A DNA stretch of 64,000 nt, taken from contig NZ_BOQP01000034.1 of assembly GCF_018332715.1 (NCBI RefSeq), positions 186,001 to 250,000 of the forward strand, read 5' to 3'. This DNA comes from Winogradskya consettensis (GTDB lineage Bacteria > Actinomycetota > Actinomycetes > Mycobacteriales > Micromonosporaceae). This document shows, in pieces, positions 25,529-34,579 of this stretch. Both the position numbers and the translations under genes were made by a program. Below the pieces are notes generated by a model. It did no database searches, was not told the origin of the DNA, and saw nothing but the letters and a program-made list of their open reading frames with translations. The first letter of the stretch is position 1. Each line of letters starts with the position of its first letter.

Positions 25529-26509
25529 ATGGGCAGCATCGTCGCGGAGAACCGTAAGAGTTTGATGCTTTTCTCCGGGCGAGGTTTCCCGGAGCTGGCG
25601 GAGGAGATCGGTCAGGTTCTCGGCGTCGCGCCGACGGATTCCGACTCGTTCGAGTTCGCCAATGGTGAGATTTTTGTCCGCTTCAAGGACTCGGTGCGTG
25701 GTTCCGACGCGTTTGTGGTGCAGTCGGTCACCGAAGGCGTCAACCGCTGGATCATGGAAACGCTGATCATGGTGGATGCGCTGAAGCGTGGTTCGGCGAA
25801 GCGCATCACGGTGGTGCTGCCGTTCTACCCGTATTCGCGGCAGGACAAGAAGCACCGCGGTCGTGAGCCGATCTCGGCGCGCCTGATCGCTGACCTGTTG
25901 AAGACGGCGGGTGCGAACCGCATTCTGACGGTGGATCTGCACACCGCGCAGATCCAGGGCTTCTTCGACGGCCCGGTTGATCACCTGTTCGCCATGGACA
26001 TCCTGGCGGAGCATGTCGAGCGCAAGTTCGAGGGTCGCCCGCTGACCGTGGTGGCGCCCGACTCGGGCCGGGTGCGGGTGGCGGAGCGCTGGACGGACCG
26101 TCTCGGTGGTTGTCCGCTGGCTTTCATCCACAAGACCCGTGACCCGTTGAAGCCCAACCAGGTTGTCGCCAACCGGGTGGTCGGCGAGGTCGAGGGCCGG
26201 GTCTGCCTGATCGTCGACGACATGATCGACACCGGTGGCACCATCACGAAGGCCGCGGACATCCTGTTCGATGCCGGTGCGGCGGATGTGATCGTGGCCT
26301 CGACCCACGCGTTGCTGTCCGACCCGGCCACCGAGCGGTTGAAGAACAGCCGCATCTCGGAGCTTGTGGTGACGAACACGTTGCCGCTCCCGCCGGAGAA
26401 GCAGCTCGACAAGATCACTGTGTTGTCGATCGCTCCGCTGCTGGCCCGCGCCATCCGCGAGGTCTTCGACGACGGTTCGGTGACGACGCTGTTCGGCGGC
26501 CTGAGCTGA
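25529..26509 (+). CDS. prs: Ribose-phosphate pyrophosphokinase (PRPP synthetase)
   Basis: The 326-aa product has FSGRGFPELAEEIG near the N-terminus, the catalytic flexible loop RQDKKHRGREPIS, the ribose-phosphate site VDDMIDTGGTI near residue 228, and VDLHTAQIQGFF. It makes PRPP for nucleotide, His and Trp synthesis. ATG 25529 gives the standard family length; GGGAG lies about 10 nt upstream. A direct repeat begins across its stop codon. Confidence 0.95.
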   Translation: MGSIVAENRKSLMLFSGRGFPELAEEIGQVLGVAPTDSDSFEFANGEIFVRFKDSVRGSDAFVVQSVTEGVNRWIMETLIMVDALKRGSAKRITVVLPFYPYSRQDKKHRGREPISARLIADLLKTAGANRILTVDLHTAQIQGFFDGPVDHLFAMDILAEHVERKFEGRPLTVVAPDSGRVRVAERWTDRLGGCPLAFIHKTRDPLKPNQVVANRVVGEVEGRVCLIVDDMIDTGGTITKAADILFDAGAADVIVASTHALLSDPATERLKNSRISELVVTNTLPLPPEKQLDKITVLSIAPLLARAIREVFDDGSVTTLFGGLS

Positions 26510-26550
26510 AAACCGCTCACGGGCTGTGCTCAAAACCGCTCACGGGCTGT
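26504..26550 (+). repeat. Direct repeat spanning the prs stop codon, with overlapping hairpin
   Basis: AAAACCGCTCACGGGCTGT occurs at 26509-26527 and 26532-26550 (period 23). The similarity extends leftwards over the stop: AGCTG before the first copy, TGCTC before the second. The second copy also forms a hairpin with downstream GCCCTGAGCGG (ending about 26570), which may act as the prs terminator. Confidence 0.85.
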
Positions 26551-26574
26551 ATTGGCCGGCCCTGAGCGGGGTGA

Positions 26575-26873
26575 TGCAAGTTGCATCGTTCGGGTTGATT
26601 TCTGGCGTTGAGGGTGAGCTGGTGGGACCCGCCGGTGGGCGCGTGCGCTGAGCAGGTAAGCTGGTGGGGTTGCCACGGCGAGGGTGCCACGCGGTCTGCT
26701 GCAGGTTTGCGGAGTTCGCTTGAGGCACCGTGATCGACGCGGTGCTCCGGGCTTGTGCCCGCGCGCCCCTAGCCGAGCAGATTGTGCACCACAGACCGCT
26801 CGGCTCCGCCGATCGCACAGCTCGTAGCCCGCAGACTTAGACGCAGCCCGATCAGAGTTTCAGGAGTTTCCCC
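26575..26873. promoter_or_regulatory. Intergenic leader region upstream of rplY
   Basis: These 300 bp have no credible gene. AGCCGAGC (26771-26778) and GCTCGGCT (26798-26805) form a perfect 8-bp stem with a 19-nt loop about 70 nt before the rplY start. No known riboswitch or ribosomal-protein leader is recognised. The region must contain the rplY promoter, but no clear -35/-10 pair stands out. Confidence 0.35.
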
Positions 26874-27497
26874 GTGTCCGAGGTAAAGATCAGCGCCGAG
26901 CCCCGTACCGAGTTCGGCAAGGGTGGTGCCCGCCGCACGCGCCGGGCCGGCCTCGTGCCCGCCGTGCTTTACGGTCACGGCGAGGCCCCCGTCCACATCG
27001 CGCTGCCCGCGCGTGAGTTCGCCGCCGCGATTCGCCATGGTGGGCTCAACCAGGTTTTCACGATCGACGTCGCCGGTGGCACCGGTGCGACGCTGGCGCT
27101 GCCGAAGGCGATCCAGCGTGACCCGATCAAGGACACCTACGAGCACGTCGACCTGATCATCGTCAAGCGTGGCGAGAAGGTCCAGGTCGACGTCCCGATC
27201 AACCTGGTCGGCGAGGCCGCCCGCAACACGCTGGTGCAGAACGACAGCACCACGCTGTCGATCACCGCCGAGGCGATGCACCTGCCGTCGAGCATCGACG
27301 TGTCGATCGAGGGCCTCGAGGCCGGCGCGCAGATCACCGCCGGCGACGTGGTCCTGCCCGAGGGCAGCGAGCTCGCCGTCGACGCCGACTTCGTCATCGC
27401 GTTCATCACTCAGGCGCAGACCGCTGAGCAGATGGAGGGTGGCGAGGGCGACGCCGCCGAGACCGAGGGCGAGTCGACCGAGGCTGCCGCCAGCTAA
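26874..27497 (+). CDS. rplY: 50S ribosomal protein L25/Ctc (bL25), long form
   Basis: The 207-aa product is of the long general-stress Ctc type: an L25 domain (EPRTEFGKGGARRTRRAG, VPAVLYGHGEAPVHIAL, DPIKDTYEHVDLI) plus a C-terminal TL5-like beta domain. An acidic Ala/Glu-rich tail follows. It binds 5S rRNA. GTG 26874 has AGGAG at 26862-26866. The order prs-rplY-pth is conserved in actinobacteria. Confidence 0.95.
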   Translation: MSEVKISAEPRTEFGKGGARRTRRAGLVPAVLYGHGEAPVHIALPAREFAAAIRHGGLNQVFTIDVAGGTGATLALPKAIQRDPIKDTYEHVDLIIVKRGEKVQVDVPINLVGEAARNTLVQNDSTTLSITAEAMHLPSSIDVSIEGLEAGAQITAGDVVLPEGSELAVDADFVIAFITQAQTAEQMEGGEGDAAETEGESTEAAAS

Positions 27498-27513
27498 AGC
27501 CAGGTACCAACCG

Positions 27514-27552
27514 AAACAGGGAGAGCGCCGGTGGCGCTTTCCCTGTTTTTTC
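27514..27552 (+). terminator. Strong terminator after rplY
   Basis: AAACAGGGAGAGCGCC (27514-27529) pairs with GGCGCTTTCCCTGTTT (27533-27548) around GGT, then a T-run TTTTTTCG. This is a canonical Rho-independent terminator between rplY and pth. Confidence 0.93.
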
Positions 27553-27583
27553 GTAAGGGACGAGTTTTTTCGTAGGAGACGAG
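27546..27583 (+). repeat. 19-bp tandem duplication of terminator tail and leader
   Basis: TTTTTTCGTAAGGGACGAG (27546-27564) is followed directly by TTTTTTCGTAGGAGACGAG (27565-27583), two mismatches apart. The first copy supplies the T-run of the rplY terminator. The second supplies AGGAG, the ribosome site of pth. Confidence 0.9.
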
Positions 27584-27588
27584 TGGCG

Positions 27589-28176
27589 ATGACCGAGGAC
27601 GCTCCCTGGCTGGTCGTCGGCCTGGGCAATCCGGGCCGGGAGCATGCGGCCAACCGGCACAATGTCGGGTTCATGGTGGCTGATCTGCTGGCGAAGCGGG
27701 TCAGCGGCAAGTTCGGGCGGCAGAAGCGCGCGGTGGCCGAGGTCGCCGAGGGGCGGATGGGGTTCGGTGGCCCGAAGCTGATCCTGGTGAAGCCGTTGAC
27801 TTTCATGAACCTGTCGGGGGCTCCGGTGGTGGCGCTCTGCCAGTTCTTCAAGGTGCCGGTGGAGCACGTCATCGCCGTGCATGACGAGCTGGATGTGCCG
27901 TACGGCGAGGTGCGGGTGAAGCGCGGCGGTGGTGAGGGTGGCCACAACGGGCTGCGTTCGATGTCGAAATCGCTGGCGTCGAAGGAGTACGCGCGGGTCC
28001 GGTTCGGGATCGGGCGTCCGCCGGGCCGTCAGGATCCGGCGGATTATGTACTCGCTGATTTTTCCGGGGCGGAGCGCAAGGAGCTGGAGTTTCTTGTGGA
28101 TCGGGCCGCGGATGTGGTCGAAGCTGTGGTCGGCGAGGGTGTCGAATGGGCGCAGAACAAATACCACGGTAATTAA
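27589..28176 (+). CDS. pth: Peptidyl-tRNA hydrolase
   Basis: The 195-aa product has GLGNPGREHAANRHNVGFMV near residue 10 (catalytic His in NRHNVG), KPLTFMNLSG, the catalytic Asp in HDELDVPYG, and GGEGGHNGLRS. It frees tRNA from drop-off peptidyl-tRNA. ATG 27589 has AGGAG at 27575-27579 at proper spacing; GTG 27583 is too close. Confidence 0.95.
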   Translation: MTEDAPWLVVGLGNPGREHAANRHNVGFMVADLLAKRVSGKFGRQKRAVAEVAEGRMGFGGPKLILVKPLTFMNLSGAPVVALCQFFKVPVEHVIAVHDELDVPYGEVRVKRGGGEGGHNGLRSMSKSLASKEYARVRFGIGRPPGRQDPADYVLADFSGAERKELEFLVDRAADVVEAVVGEGVEWAQNKYHGN

Positions 28177-28312
28177 TGTTTGGCAGGCAAATGGATGGAT
28201 CTCTTATATCTCCTTTTGTCCGTCTATCGGTCCCGTGACGACCTCCCCCATTAGTCCGTTGGTCACGTAGCGCGCCGAAATGGTGCGGTACTCAGCGGCA
28301 TGGGGAGGCCGG

Positions 28313-29980
28313 GTGACACAGGACCTGTCCAGGAGCCATCAGGCGAAGCTGGACGAGACGACGGTGACCCTGAGCATTCCCCGGCGCGTCGTCGAGGGGC
28401 CGGCGACGTATCCGCCGACGAACCACGGTCCGCGGCCGACCAGGCCGGCACCTTTTCGCGAGCGGGCCCGCAACAACAAGAGCCCGGCGCCGCCGCGGCC
28501 GCGCACGAACGATCGCTACCGGTCACTGGAGCAGAAGCCCACCCCTTCAACCCGGCGGGTACGCGGTAAGCACGCCGCGATGTCCCGGCGTCAACGGTGG
28601 GAGCGCCGCTACGTACGCGCGCTGATCGGCAGTGATCTGCTGGCCGGTGCGGTCGCGGGCGGGGCGACGTTCGGCCTGCGGTTCGGCGACGAGGTGACGG
28701 CGTACAACCTCTGGTATCTGGTTCTGTCCGCCCTGCTGCCGGTGGCGGTGCTGGCGGTGCTGGTGGTGAGCCGCGCGTATGAGCGTCGTTTCCTGTTCGT
28801 CGGTACGGACGAGTACCAGCGGGTCTTCCGGGGCGGCGTCGGACTGATCGCGGGGGCGGCGCTGGTGTCGTACGCGCTGGATCTGGATCTGGCCCGCTCC
28901 TATGTCCTGGCGGCGCTGCCGACCGCTTTCGCCGTGGCGGTGGTCCTGCGGTTCGGGCTGCGCAAGCAGTTGCATCTGCGCCGGGCCCGCGGGGAGAGCC
29001 TGCGCCGGGTGCTGGTGGTCGGTCACGAGTTGTCGGTCATCGGGATCACCCGGCAGCTGCGCCGGGAGCGTTACCACGGCCTGGAGGTCGTCGGGGCGTG
29101 CCTGCCCGCTCAGCACGACGGCGCAGTGGATCTTCCGGTCTTCGGGACGTTCGACGACGTGGCCAACGCGGTCGACGCGGCGGACGCGGACACCGTGGTG
29201 GTGCTGGGCTGCCCGGAGCTGGACGGGGTGGCGCTGCGGCGGCTGGCGTGGCGGCTGGAGCGCGACGAGGTCGACCTGATCGTGGCCAGCGCGTTGATCG
29301 ACGTCGCGGGGGCGCGGACGACGATCCGCCCGTTCGACGGCCTGCCGATGATGCAGGTCGAGCATCCCCGGCTGCACGGTGGTGCGCGGTTCGTCAAGGA
29401 TCTCTTCGACCGGTGCGGCGCGCTGGCGTTGCTGGTTCTCTGCGGGCCGTTGCTGCTGGGCGTCGCACTCTCGGTCCGGGGCACCTCCGCCGGACCGGTA
29501 CTCTTTCGTCAGGTTCGGGTGGGGCGGGACGGGTCCGAGTTCCGCATCTTCAAGTTCCGCAGCATGTTTGTCGATGCCGAGGCCCGGCTTGCCGAGCTCG
29601 GTCATCTCAACGAGCACGACGGTGTGCTCTTCAAAATCCGCGACGACCCGCGAGTCACCCCGGTCGGACGGTGGCTGCGCAGGCTCTCGCTGGATGAGCT
29701 GCCGCAGCTGCTCAACGTCCTGCTGGGCCAGATGTCGCTGGTCGGGCCACGTCCGCCACTGCCGTCGGAGGTTGCCGTCTACGCCGATGACGTCCGCCGT
29801 CGGCTGGCCGTCAAACCCGGCATGACGGGCCTGTGGCAGGTATCCGGACGTTCGGATCTCCCCTGGGAGGAAGCGGTCCGGCTCGACCTTCGCTATGTGG
29901 AGAACTGGTCGCTGAGTTTGGACCTGGTGATCCTTTTGCGGACCATGACCGCGGTGGTCCGGTCGTCGGGGGCTTACTGA
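28313..29980 (+). CDS. Polyprenyl-phosphate sugar-1-phosphate transferase (WbaP-like)
   Basis: The 555-aa product has about 90 disordered N-terminal residues, four or five membrane helices (about 100-215), a nucleotide-binding-like middle domain (RVLVVGHELSVIGI, VVVLGCPELDG), and a C-terminal bacterial sugar transferase domain. That domain shows VLFRQVRVGRDGSEFRIFKF, RFVKDLFDR, RLSLDELPQLLNVL, SLVGPRPPLPSE and KPGMTGLWQVSGRS. Such enzymes start exopolysaccharide or glycan units on a polyprenyl carrier. GTG 28313 follows GGGGAGG (28302-28308). The next gene starts 18 bp after the stop. Confidence 0.92.
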   Translation: MTQDLSRSHQAKLDETTVTLSIPRRVVEGPATYPPTNHGPRPTRPAPFRERARNNKSPAPPRPRTNDRYRSLEQKPTPSTRRVRGKHAAMSRRQRWERRYVRALIGSDLLAGAVAGGATFGLRFGDEVTAYNLWYLVLSALLPVAVLAVLVVSRAYERRFLFVGTDEYQRVFRGGVGLIAGAALVSYALDLDLARSYVLAALPTAFAVAVVLRFGLRKQLHLRRARGESLRRVLVVGHELSVIGITRQLRRERYHGLEVVGACLPAQHDGAVDLPVFGTFDDVANAVDAADADTVVVLGCPELDGVALRRLAWRLERDEVDLIVASALIDVAGARTTIRPFDGLPMMQVEHPRLHGGARFVKDLFDRCGALALLVLCGPLLLGVALSVRGTSAGPVLFRQVRVGRDGSEFRIFKFRSMFVDAEARLAELGHLNEHDGVLFKIRDDPRVTPVGRWLRRLSLDELPQLLNVLLGQMSLVGPRPPLPSEVAVYADDVRRRLAVKPGMTGLWQVSGRSDLPWEEAVRLDLRYVENWSLSLDLVILLRTMTAVVRSSGAY

Positions 29981-29998
29981 GTGAGGAGAGGCGAGGCG

Positions 29999-30883
29999 AT
30001 GAGCGAGCAGACAGGGACGTCGGCGCGGGTTGCGGGTCAGCGGGAGCCGGAGGCCGGCGGCACCCCGCCGGTGAACGACTCCGCGTTCGCCCGCTGGCTG
30101 GCCGACCGCGCCGGCCAGGTGCTGCTCCAGGTTCGCCAGGACATGGGCTACGCCGACGGCAAGGCGCTCAAGGCCGCCGGTGACCAGGCCGCGCACGAGT
30201 TGCTGCGCGCCGAGCTGGCCCGCTGGCGCCCGGTCGACGCCGTGCTGTCGGAGGAGGACGACCATTCGCGGGTCGCGTGGCAGGACGGCGAGCGTGACAC
30301 GTTGCGTCCGGACCGGCTCGACGCGTCGCGGGTGTGGATCATCGACCCGCTGGACGGCACCCGGGAATTCTCCGAGGAGGGCCGTGCTGACTGGGCCGTG
30401 CACGTGGCGCTCTGGACCGCCGATTGCTCGAGCCCGAGCTGTCTCGCGGCCGGCGCGGTGGCGATGCCGGCTCAGCACCGGACGATGGCCACCGATCACG
30501 TCCCCGCGTACCCTCCGCTGCCGCTTGCCGCCGCGACCGGCGGGCCGATCCGGATCGCGGCGAGCCGCACCCGCCCGCCCGCCTTCGTCACAGAATTGTC
30601 ACAGGGCATCGGGGCAGAATTGGTTCCCATGGGATCCGCCGGAGTAAAGATCGCCTCGGTCATCAGCGGCGAGACCGACGCCTACATCCACGCCGGAGGG
30701 CAGTACGAATGGGACAGCGCGGCTCCCGTGGCTGTGGCCCTGGCCACAGGTCTGCATGCTTCCCGCATCGACGGAAGTGAGTTGAAATACAACCAGGCGG
30801 ATCCCAAGTTGCCTGACCTGGTGGTCTGTCGTAAGGATCTCGCACCTCGGTTGCTTGCAGCGTTGCAGCGTCACCTCCCCTAA
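29999..30883 (+). CDS. cysQ: CysQ-like 3'(2'),5'-bisphosphate nucleotidase
   Basis: The 294-aa inositol-monophosphatase-fold protein has the metal motifs SEEDD near residue 89, IDPLDGTREFSE near 118-129, and a C-terminal EWDSAAPVAVA near 238. CysQ hydrolyses adenosine 3',5'-bisphosphate, the by-product of PAPS use, and directly precedes cysD here. ATG 29999 follows a purine-rich GAGGAGAGGCGAGG. An inositol phosphatase role is the alternative; the neighbours favour sulfate assimilation. Confidence 0.88.
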   Translation: MSEQTGTSARVAGQREPEAGGTPPVNDSAFARWLADRAGQVLLQVRQDMGYADGKALKAAGDQAAHELLRAELARWRPVDAVLSEEDDHSRVAWQDGERDTLRPDRLDASRVWIIDPLDGTREFSEEGRADWAVHVALWTADCSSPSCLAAGAVAMPAQHRTMATDHVPAYPPLPLAAATGGPIRIAASRTRPPAFVTELSQGIGAELVPMGSAGVKIASVISGETDAYIHAGGQYEWDSAAPVAVALATGLHASRIDGSELKYNQADPKLPDLVVCRKDLAPRLLAALQRHLP

Positions 30884-30925
30884 TCTGACCCCCTGCACCA
30901 GCGATACCGAAAGGTCTGGGATTCC

Positions 30926-31837
30926 GTGAGCCAGACGAAGCCCTACCGGGTCTCCCATCTCGATGCGCTCGAAGCCGAGAGCATCTTCGTCATGCGTGAG
31001 GTCATGGCCGAGTTCGAGCGCCCTGTGCTGCTCTTCTCCGGCGGCAAGGACTCGATCGTCATGCTGCGGCTGGCCGAGAAGGCCTTCGCACCCGCGCGCG
31101 TGCCGTTCCCGGTCATGCATGTCGACACCGGTCACAACTTCCCCGAGGTCCTCGAATACCGCGACTCGCGGGTGGCCGAGCTCGGGCTCAACCTGGTGAT
31201 CGCCAGCGTGCAGGAGGCGATCGACTCCGGGACGGTGCGCGAGCTGCCCGACGGCACCCGTAACCGCATCCAGACGCCGGTGCTGCTCGCCGCGGTCGAG
31301 AAGTACCGCTTCGACGCCCTCTTCGGCGGCGCGCGCCGCGACGAGGAGAAGGCCCGCGCCAAGGAGCGGATGTTCAGCTTCCGCGATGAGTTCGGCCAGT
31401 GGGACCCCAAGAACCAGCGCCCCGAGCTGTGGTCGCTCTACAACGGCCGGCACCACCCGGGCGAGTCGATCCGCGTGTTCCCGCTGTCCAACTGGACCGA
31501 GCTGGACGTGTGGCACTACATCGCCAAGGAGCAGATCCCGCTGCCGAGCATCTACTACGCACACGAGCGCGAGGTCGTGGAGCGCGCCGGGATGTTCTAC
31601 GCGGTCAACGAGTTCATCGTCCCGAAGGCCGGCGAGACCGTCGAGACCCGCACGGTGCGCTACCGCACGGTGGGTGACGCCTCGCAGACCGCCGCCGTGC
31701 TCTCCGAGGCGGACACCGTCGACAAGGTCATCGACGAGGTGGCCGCCACCCGGATCACCGAGCGTGGTGCGACCCGGGGCGACGACAAGGTCAGCGAGGC
31801 CGCGATGGAAGACCGCAAGCGGGAAGGTTATTTCTGA
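30926..31837 (+). CDS. cysD: Sulfate adenylyltransferase subunit 2
   Basis: The 303-aa PP-loop ATPase has LLFSGGKDSIVML near residue 36, VDTGHNFPE, GARRDEEKARAKER, and FPLSNWTELDVWHYI. With CysN it makes adenylyl sulfate from ATP and sulfate. GTG 30926. The stop overlaps the cysN ATG by one base (TGATG). Confidence 0.96.
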   Translation: MSQTKPYRVSHLDALEAESIFVMREVMAEFERPVLLFSGGKDSIVMLRLAEKAFAPARVPFPVMHVDTGHNFPEVLEYRDSRVAELGLNLVIASVQEAIDSGTVRELPDGTRNRIQTPVLLAAVEKYRFDALFGGARRDEEKARAKERMFSFRDEFGQWDPKNQRPELWSLYNGRHHPGESIRVFPLSNWTELDVWHYIAKEQIPLPSIYYAHEREVVERAGMFYAVNEFIVPKAGETVETRTVRYRTVGDASQTAAVLSEADTVDKVIDEVAATRITERGATRGDDKVSEAAMEDRKREGYF

Positions 31838-33135
31838 TGAGCCAGGCAGTTGTGGAACCCGAGGCACCCCCGGCCCGGCAGATGGACCTGCTGAGGTTCG
31901 CCACCGCGGGCAGCGTGGACGACGGCAAGTCGACCCTGATCGGGCGGCTGCTGTTCGACACCAAGTCGCTCTTCTCCGACCAGCTCGAAGCGGTCGAGGC
32001 GGTCAGCGCCGCGCGGGGCGACGAGTACACCAACCTCGCGCTGCTCACCGACGGCCTGCGCGCCGAGCGGGAGCAGGGCATCACCATCGACGTGGCGTAC
32101 CGCTACTTCGCCACGCCGCGGCGCAAGTTCATCATCGCGGACACCCCGGGGCACATCCAGTACACCCGGAACATGGTCACCGGCGCCTCCACGGCCGACC
32201 TGGCGCTGATCCTGGTCGACGCGCGCAAGGGCCTGGTCGAGCAGTCCCGCCGGCACGCGTTCCTGACGAGTCTGCTGCGGGTGCCGCACCTGGTGCTGTG
32301 CGTCAACAAGATGGACCTCGTCGGCTGGGACAAGGCGGTCTACGACAAGATCGCCGACGAGTTCACGTCGTTCGCCGCGAAACTCGACATCACCGACCTC
32401 ACGATCATCCCGGTCTCGGCGCTGGAGGGCGACAACATCGCCACCCGCTCCGAGAAGTCCCCGTGGTACGAGGGCCCGTCGCTGCTGCACCACCTCGAGC
32501 ACGTGCACATCGCGTCGGACCGCAACCTGGTCGACGTACGGTTCCCGGTCCAGTACGTGATCCGGCCGCAGTCGACCACGGTCACCGACTACCGCGGCTA
32601 CGCGGGCCAGGTCGCCTCGGGGGTGCTCAAGCCCGGTGACGAGGTGCTGGTGCTGCCCTCGGGCCTGACCAGCAAGATCGCGGCGATCGACACCGCGGAC
32701 GGCCCGGTCGACGAGGCGTTCCCGCCGATGTCGGTGACGGTCCGGCTGACCGACGAGATCGACATCTCGCGCGGTGACATGATCTGCCGGCCGCACAACG
32801 CCCCGGCGGTCGCCCAGGACGTCGAGGCGATGATCTGCTGGATGGACGAGACCGCCCCGCTGCGGGTCGGCACGAAATACACCATCAAGCACACCACGCG
32901 TACGGCCCGGGCGGTCGTCCGCGGCCTGCAGTACCGCCTCGACGTGAACACGCTGCACCGCGACGAGGGCGCCCCGGAACTGGGCCTCAACGAGATCGGC
33001 CGGGTGCGGCTGCGCACCACGATCCCGCTGCTGGCCGACGAGTACCGCCGCAACCGCACCACCGGCGGCTTCATCCTGATCGACGAGTCGACCAACCGCA
33101 CGGTCGGCGCCGGCATGATCATCGAAGCCTCGTAG
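31837..33135 (+). CDS. cysN: Sulfate adenylyltransferase subunit 1 (GTPase)
   Basis: The 432-aa EF-Tu-like GTPase has the P-loop GSVDDGKST, the switch EQGITIDVAYRYF, G3 DTPGHIQYTRNM, G4 NKMD and G5 VSALEGDN, then two beta-barrel domains. GTP hydrolysis drives adenylyl sulfate formation by CysD. The protein ends without an APS kinase domain, so a separate cysC would be needed for PAPS; none is in this window. Confidence 0.96.
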   Translation: MSQAVVEPEAPPARQMDLLRFATAGSVDDGKSTLIGRLLFDTKSLFSDQLEAVEAVSAARGDEYTNLALLTDGLRAEREQGITIDVAYRYFATPRRKFIIADTPGHIQYTRNMVTGASTADLALILVDARKGLVEQSRRHAFLTSLLRVPHLVLCVNKMDLVGWDKAVYDKIADEFTSFAAKLDITDLTIIPVSALEGDNIATRSEKSPWYEGPSLLHHLEHVHIASDRNLVDVRFPVQYVIRPQSTTVTDYRGYAGQVASGVLKPGDEVLVLPSGLTSKIAAIDTADGPVDEAFPPMSVTVRLTDEIDISRGDMICRPHNAPAVAQDVEAMICWMDETAPLRVGTKYTIKHTTRTARAVVRGLQYRLDVNTLHRDEGAPELGLNEIGRVRLRTTIPLLADEYRRNRTTGGFILIDESTNRTVGAGMIIEAS

Positions 33136-33151
33136 CACCCAGCCAAGCGAA

Positions 33152-33187
33152 CAGCCCGCCCGGCGAGAGCCAGGCGGGCTGTGACGT
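33152..33187. terminator. Terminator after cysN
   Basis: CAGCCCGCC (33152-33160) pairs with GGCGGGCTG (33173-33181) around a 12-nt loop. It sits between cysN and a convergent small gene that stops at 33190. The T-run is short, so Rho-independent action is probable but not certain. Confidence 0.75.
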
Positions 33188-33189
33188 TT

Positions 33190-33378
33190 CTAGCGGCGTT
33201 CGGTGGCTTCCTCGATCGCCTCGCTGATCGCGCCGGTGAGGTCGCCGGCCGGGATCGCGATGTTCTCGGCGTCCACCTGTTCTGCCGGCTCGCGCTCCGG
33301 CTCGGGCTGGGGAGCGGTGGCCGCGCCGGAGAACCCGAACTCGTTGGGCCGGTCCTCTTCAGAAGATTCCGTAGTCAT
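33190..33378 (-). CDS. Small acidic protein of unknown function
   Basis: The 62-aa frame from ATG 33378 encodes an acidic peptide beginning TTESSEEDRPNEFGFSG, with PQPEPEREPAEQ in the middle and a likely helix GAISEAIEEATERR at the end. Codon use is typical for this genome. It follows galK on the same strand after 45 bp and could be cotranscribed. There is no clear ribosome site and no recognised family. Confidence 0.5.
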   Translation of the reverse strand: MTTESSEEDRPNEFGFSGAATAPQPEPEREPAEQVDAENIAIPAGDLTGAISEAIEEATERR

Positions 33379-33423
33379 GCCATGCCGCATACCCGCGCGA
33401 GCACGCGGATATGCGGCGGGCGA

Positions 33424-34566
33424 TCACAGCTTCCGGGCACCCTGAGCGGCCGTCGCCGGCCAGATCGTGGGAGCGGTGAAACCCTTGTCCTCGTACGCCC
33501 GGAGCACAGCAGCCGTGGTCTCGTCAGCCCTGCCGGCGTCGACGAGCGCGAGCACGCAGCCCCCGAACCCGCCACCGGTCATCCGCGCGCCGTAGGCCCC
33601 GGCCGCCAGCGCCGCCTCGACGGCGATGTCGACCTGCGCGACGGTGATCTCGAAGTCGTCGCGCATCGAGACGTGCGACGCGGTCAGCAGCGGGCCGATC
33701 TCGCGGACCTGCCCGGCGCGCAGCAGCGCCACCGTGTCGAGCACCCGCTGGTTCTCCGTCACGATGTGGCGCACCCGCCGCCGGGTCACCTCGTCGTCGA
33801 TCTTGGCCAGCGCCGCGTCGAGCTCGTCGACCGACACGTCGCGCAGGGCCGGCACACCCAGGATCCGGGCGGCCTCCTCGCAGGACTTGCGCCGGGCGCC
33901 GTACTCGCCGTCGACGTGCTGGTGCGGGGCGTTGCTGTTGATGATCAGGATGGCCAGGCCCTCGGCGGCCAGGTCGAACGGGATCTGCTCGACCTCCAGC
34001 GACCGGCAGTCGAGGAACAGCGCCCGGCCCTGCTCGCAGCGGATCGACGCCGACTGGTCCATGATCCCGGTGGGCGCGCCCACGTAGACGTTCTCGGCGC
34101 GCTGGGCCAGCCCGGGGCGTTTCGCGACGGGCAGGTCGATGTCGCCGAGCTCGACCAGGGCGGTCAGCACGGCCGACTCCAGGGCGGCCGAGGACGACAG
34201 CCCTGAGCCGAGCGGGACGTCCGAGGACAGCGCGATGCGGGCGGGCGGCACGTCGAAGCCCGCGTCCTGCAGGGCCCAGACGATGCCGGCGACGTATCCG
34301 GCCCAGCCGTCGAGCTCGCCGGGGCCGGTGGTGCCGAAGCTCACCGACTCGTTGACGAGGTCCGAGCAGACCGTCCAGCCCGGCTCGGTGGACGGCGCCA
34401 CGGCCGCCACGGTGTGCTGGGGGATCGCGAAGGGCAGCACGAAGCCGTCGTTGTAGTCGGTGTGCTCACCGATCAGGTTGACCCGCCCGGGTGCCGCCCA
34501 GAGGCCGGCGGGGTCGGAGCCGTAATTGCTTTGGAAGGCCGCAGCGGCCGAGGTGGCGACACTCAT
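33424..34566 (-). CDS. galK: Galactokinase
   Basis: The 380-aa GHMP kinase has the galactokinase signature GRVNLIGEHTDYNDGFVLP near residue 28, the ATP loop PLGSGLSSSAALE near 120, the catalytic region APTGIMDQSAS, and GARMTGGGFGGCV near 337. It phosphorylates galactose at C1. It lies 13 bp downstream of galE on the same strand, forming a gal operon. No galT is visible in the window. Confidence 0.95.
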   Translation of the reverse strand: MSVATSAAAAFQSNYGSDPAGLWAAPGRVNLIGEHTDYNDGFVLPFAIPQHTVAAVAPSTEPGWTVCSDLVNESVSFGTTGPGELDGWAGYVAGIVWALQDAGFDVPPARIALSSDVPLGSGLSSSAALESAVLTALVELGDIDLPVAKRPGLAQRAENVYVGAPTGIMDQSASIRCEQGRALFLDCRSLEVEQIPFDLAAEGLAILIINSNAPHQHVDGEYGARRKSCEEAARILGVPALRDVSVDELDAALAKIDDEVTRRRVRHIVTENQRVLDTVALLRAGQVREIGPLLTASHVSMRDDFEITVAQVDIAVEAALAAGAYGARMTGGGFGGCVLALVDAGRADETTAAVLRAYEDKGFTAPTIWPATAAQGARKL

Positions 34567-34579
34567 GACGATGATCAGA

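Noticed and set aside
26640..26720. Possible tRNA or small RNA before rplY
   Set aside because: A T-arm-like sequence and paired acceptor ends could not be found; no cloverleaf forms.
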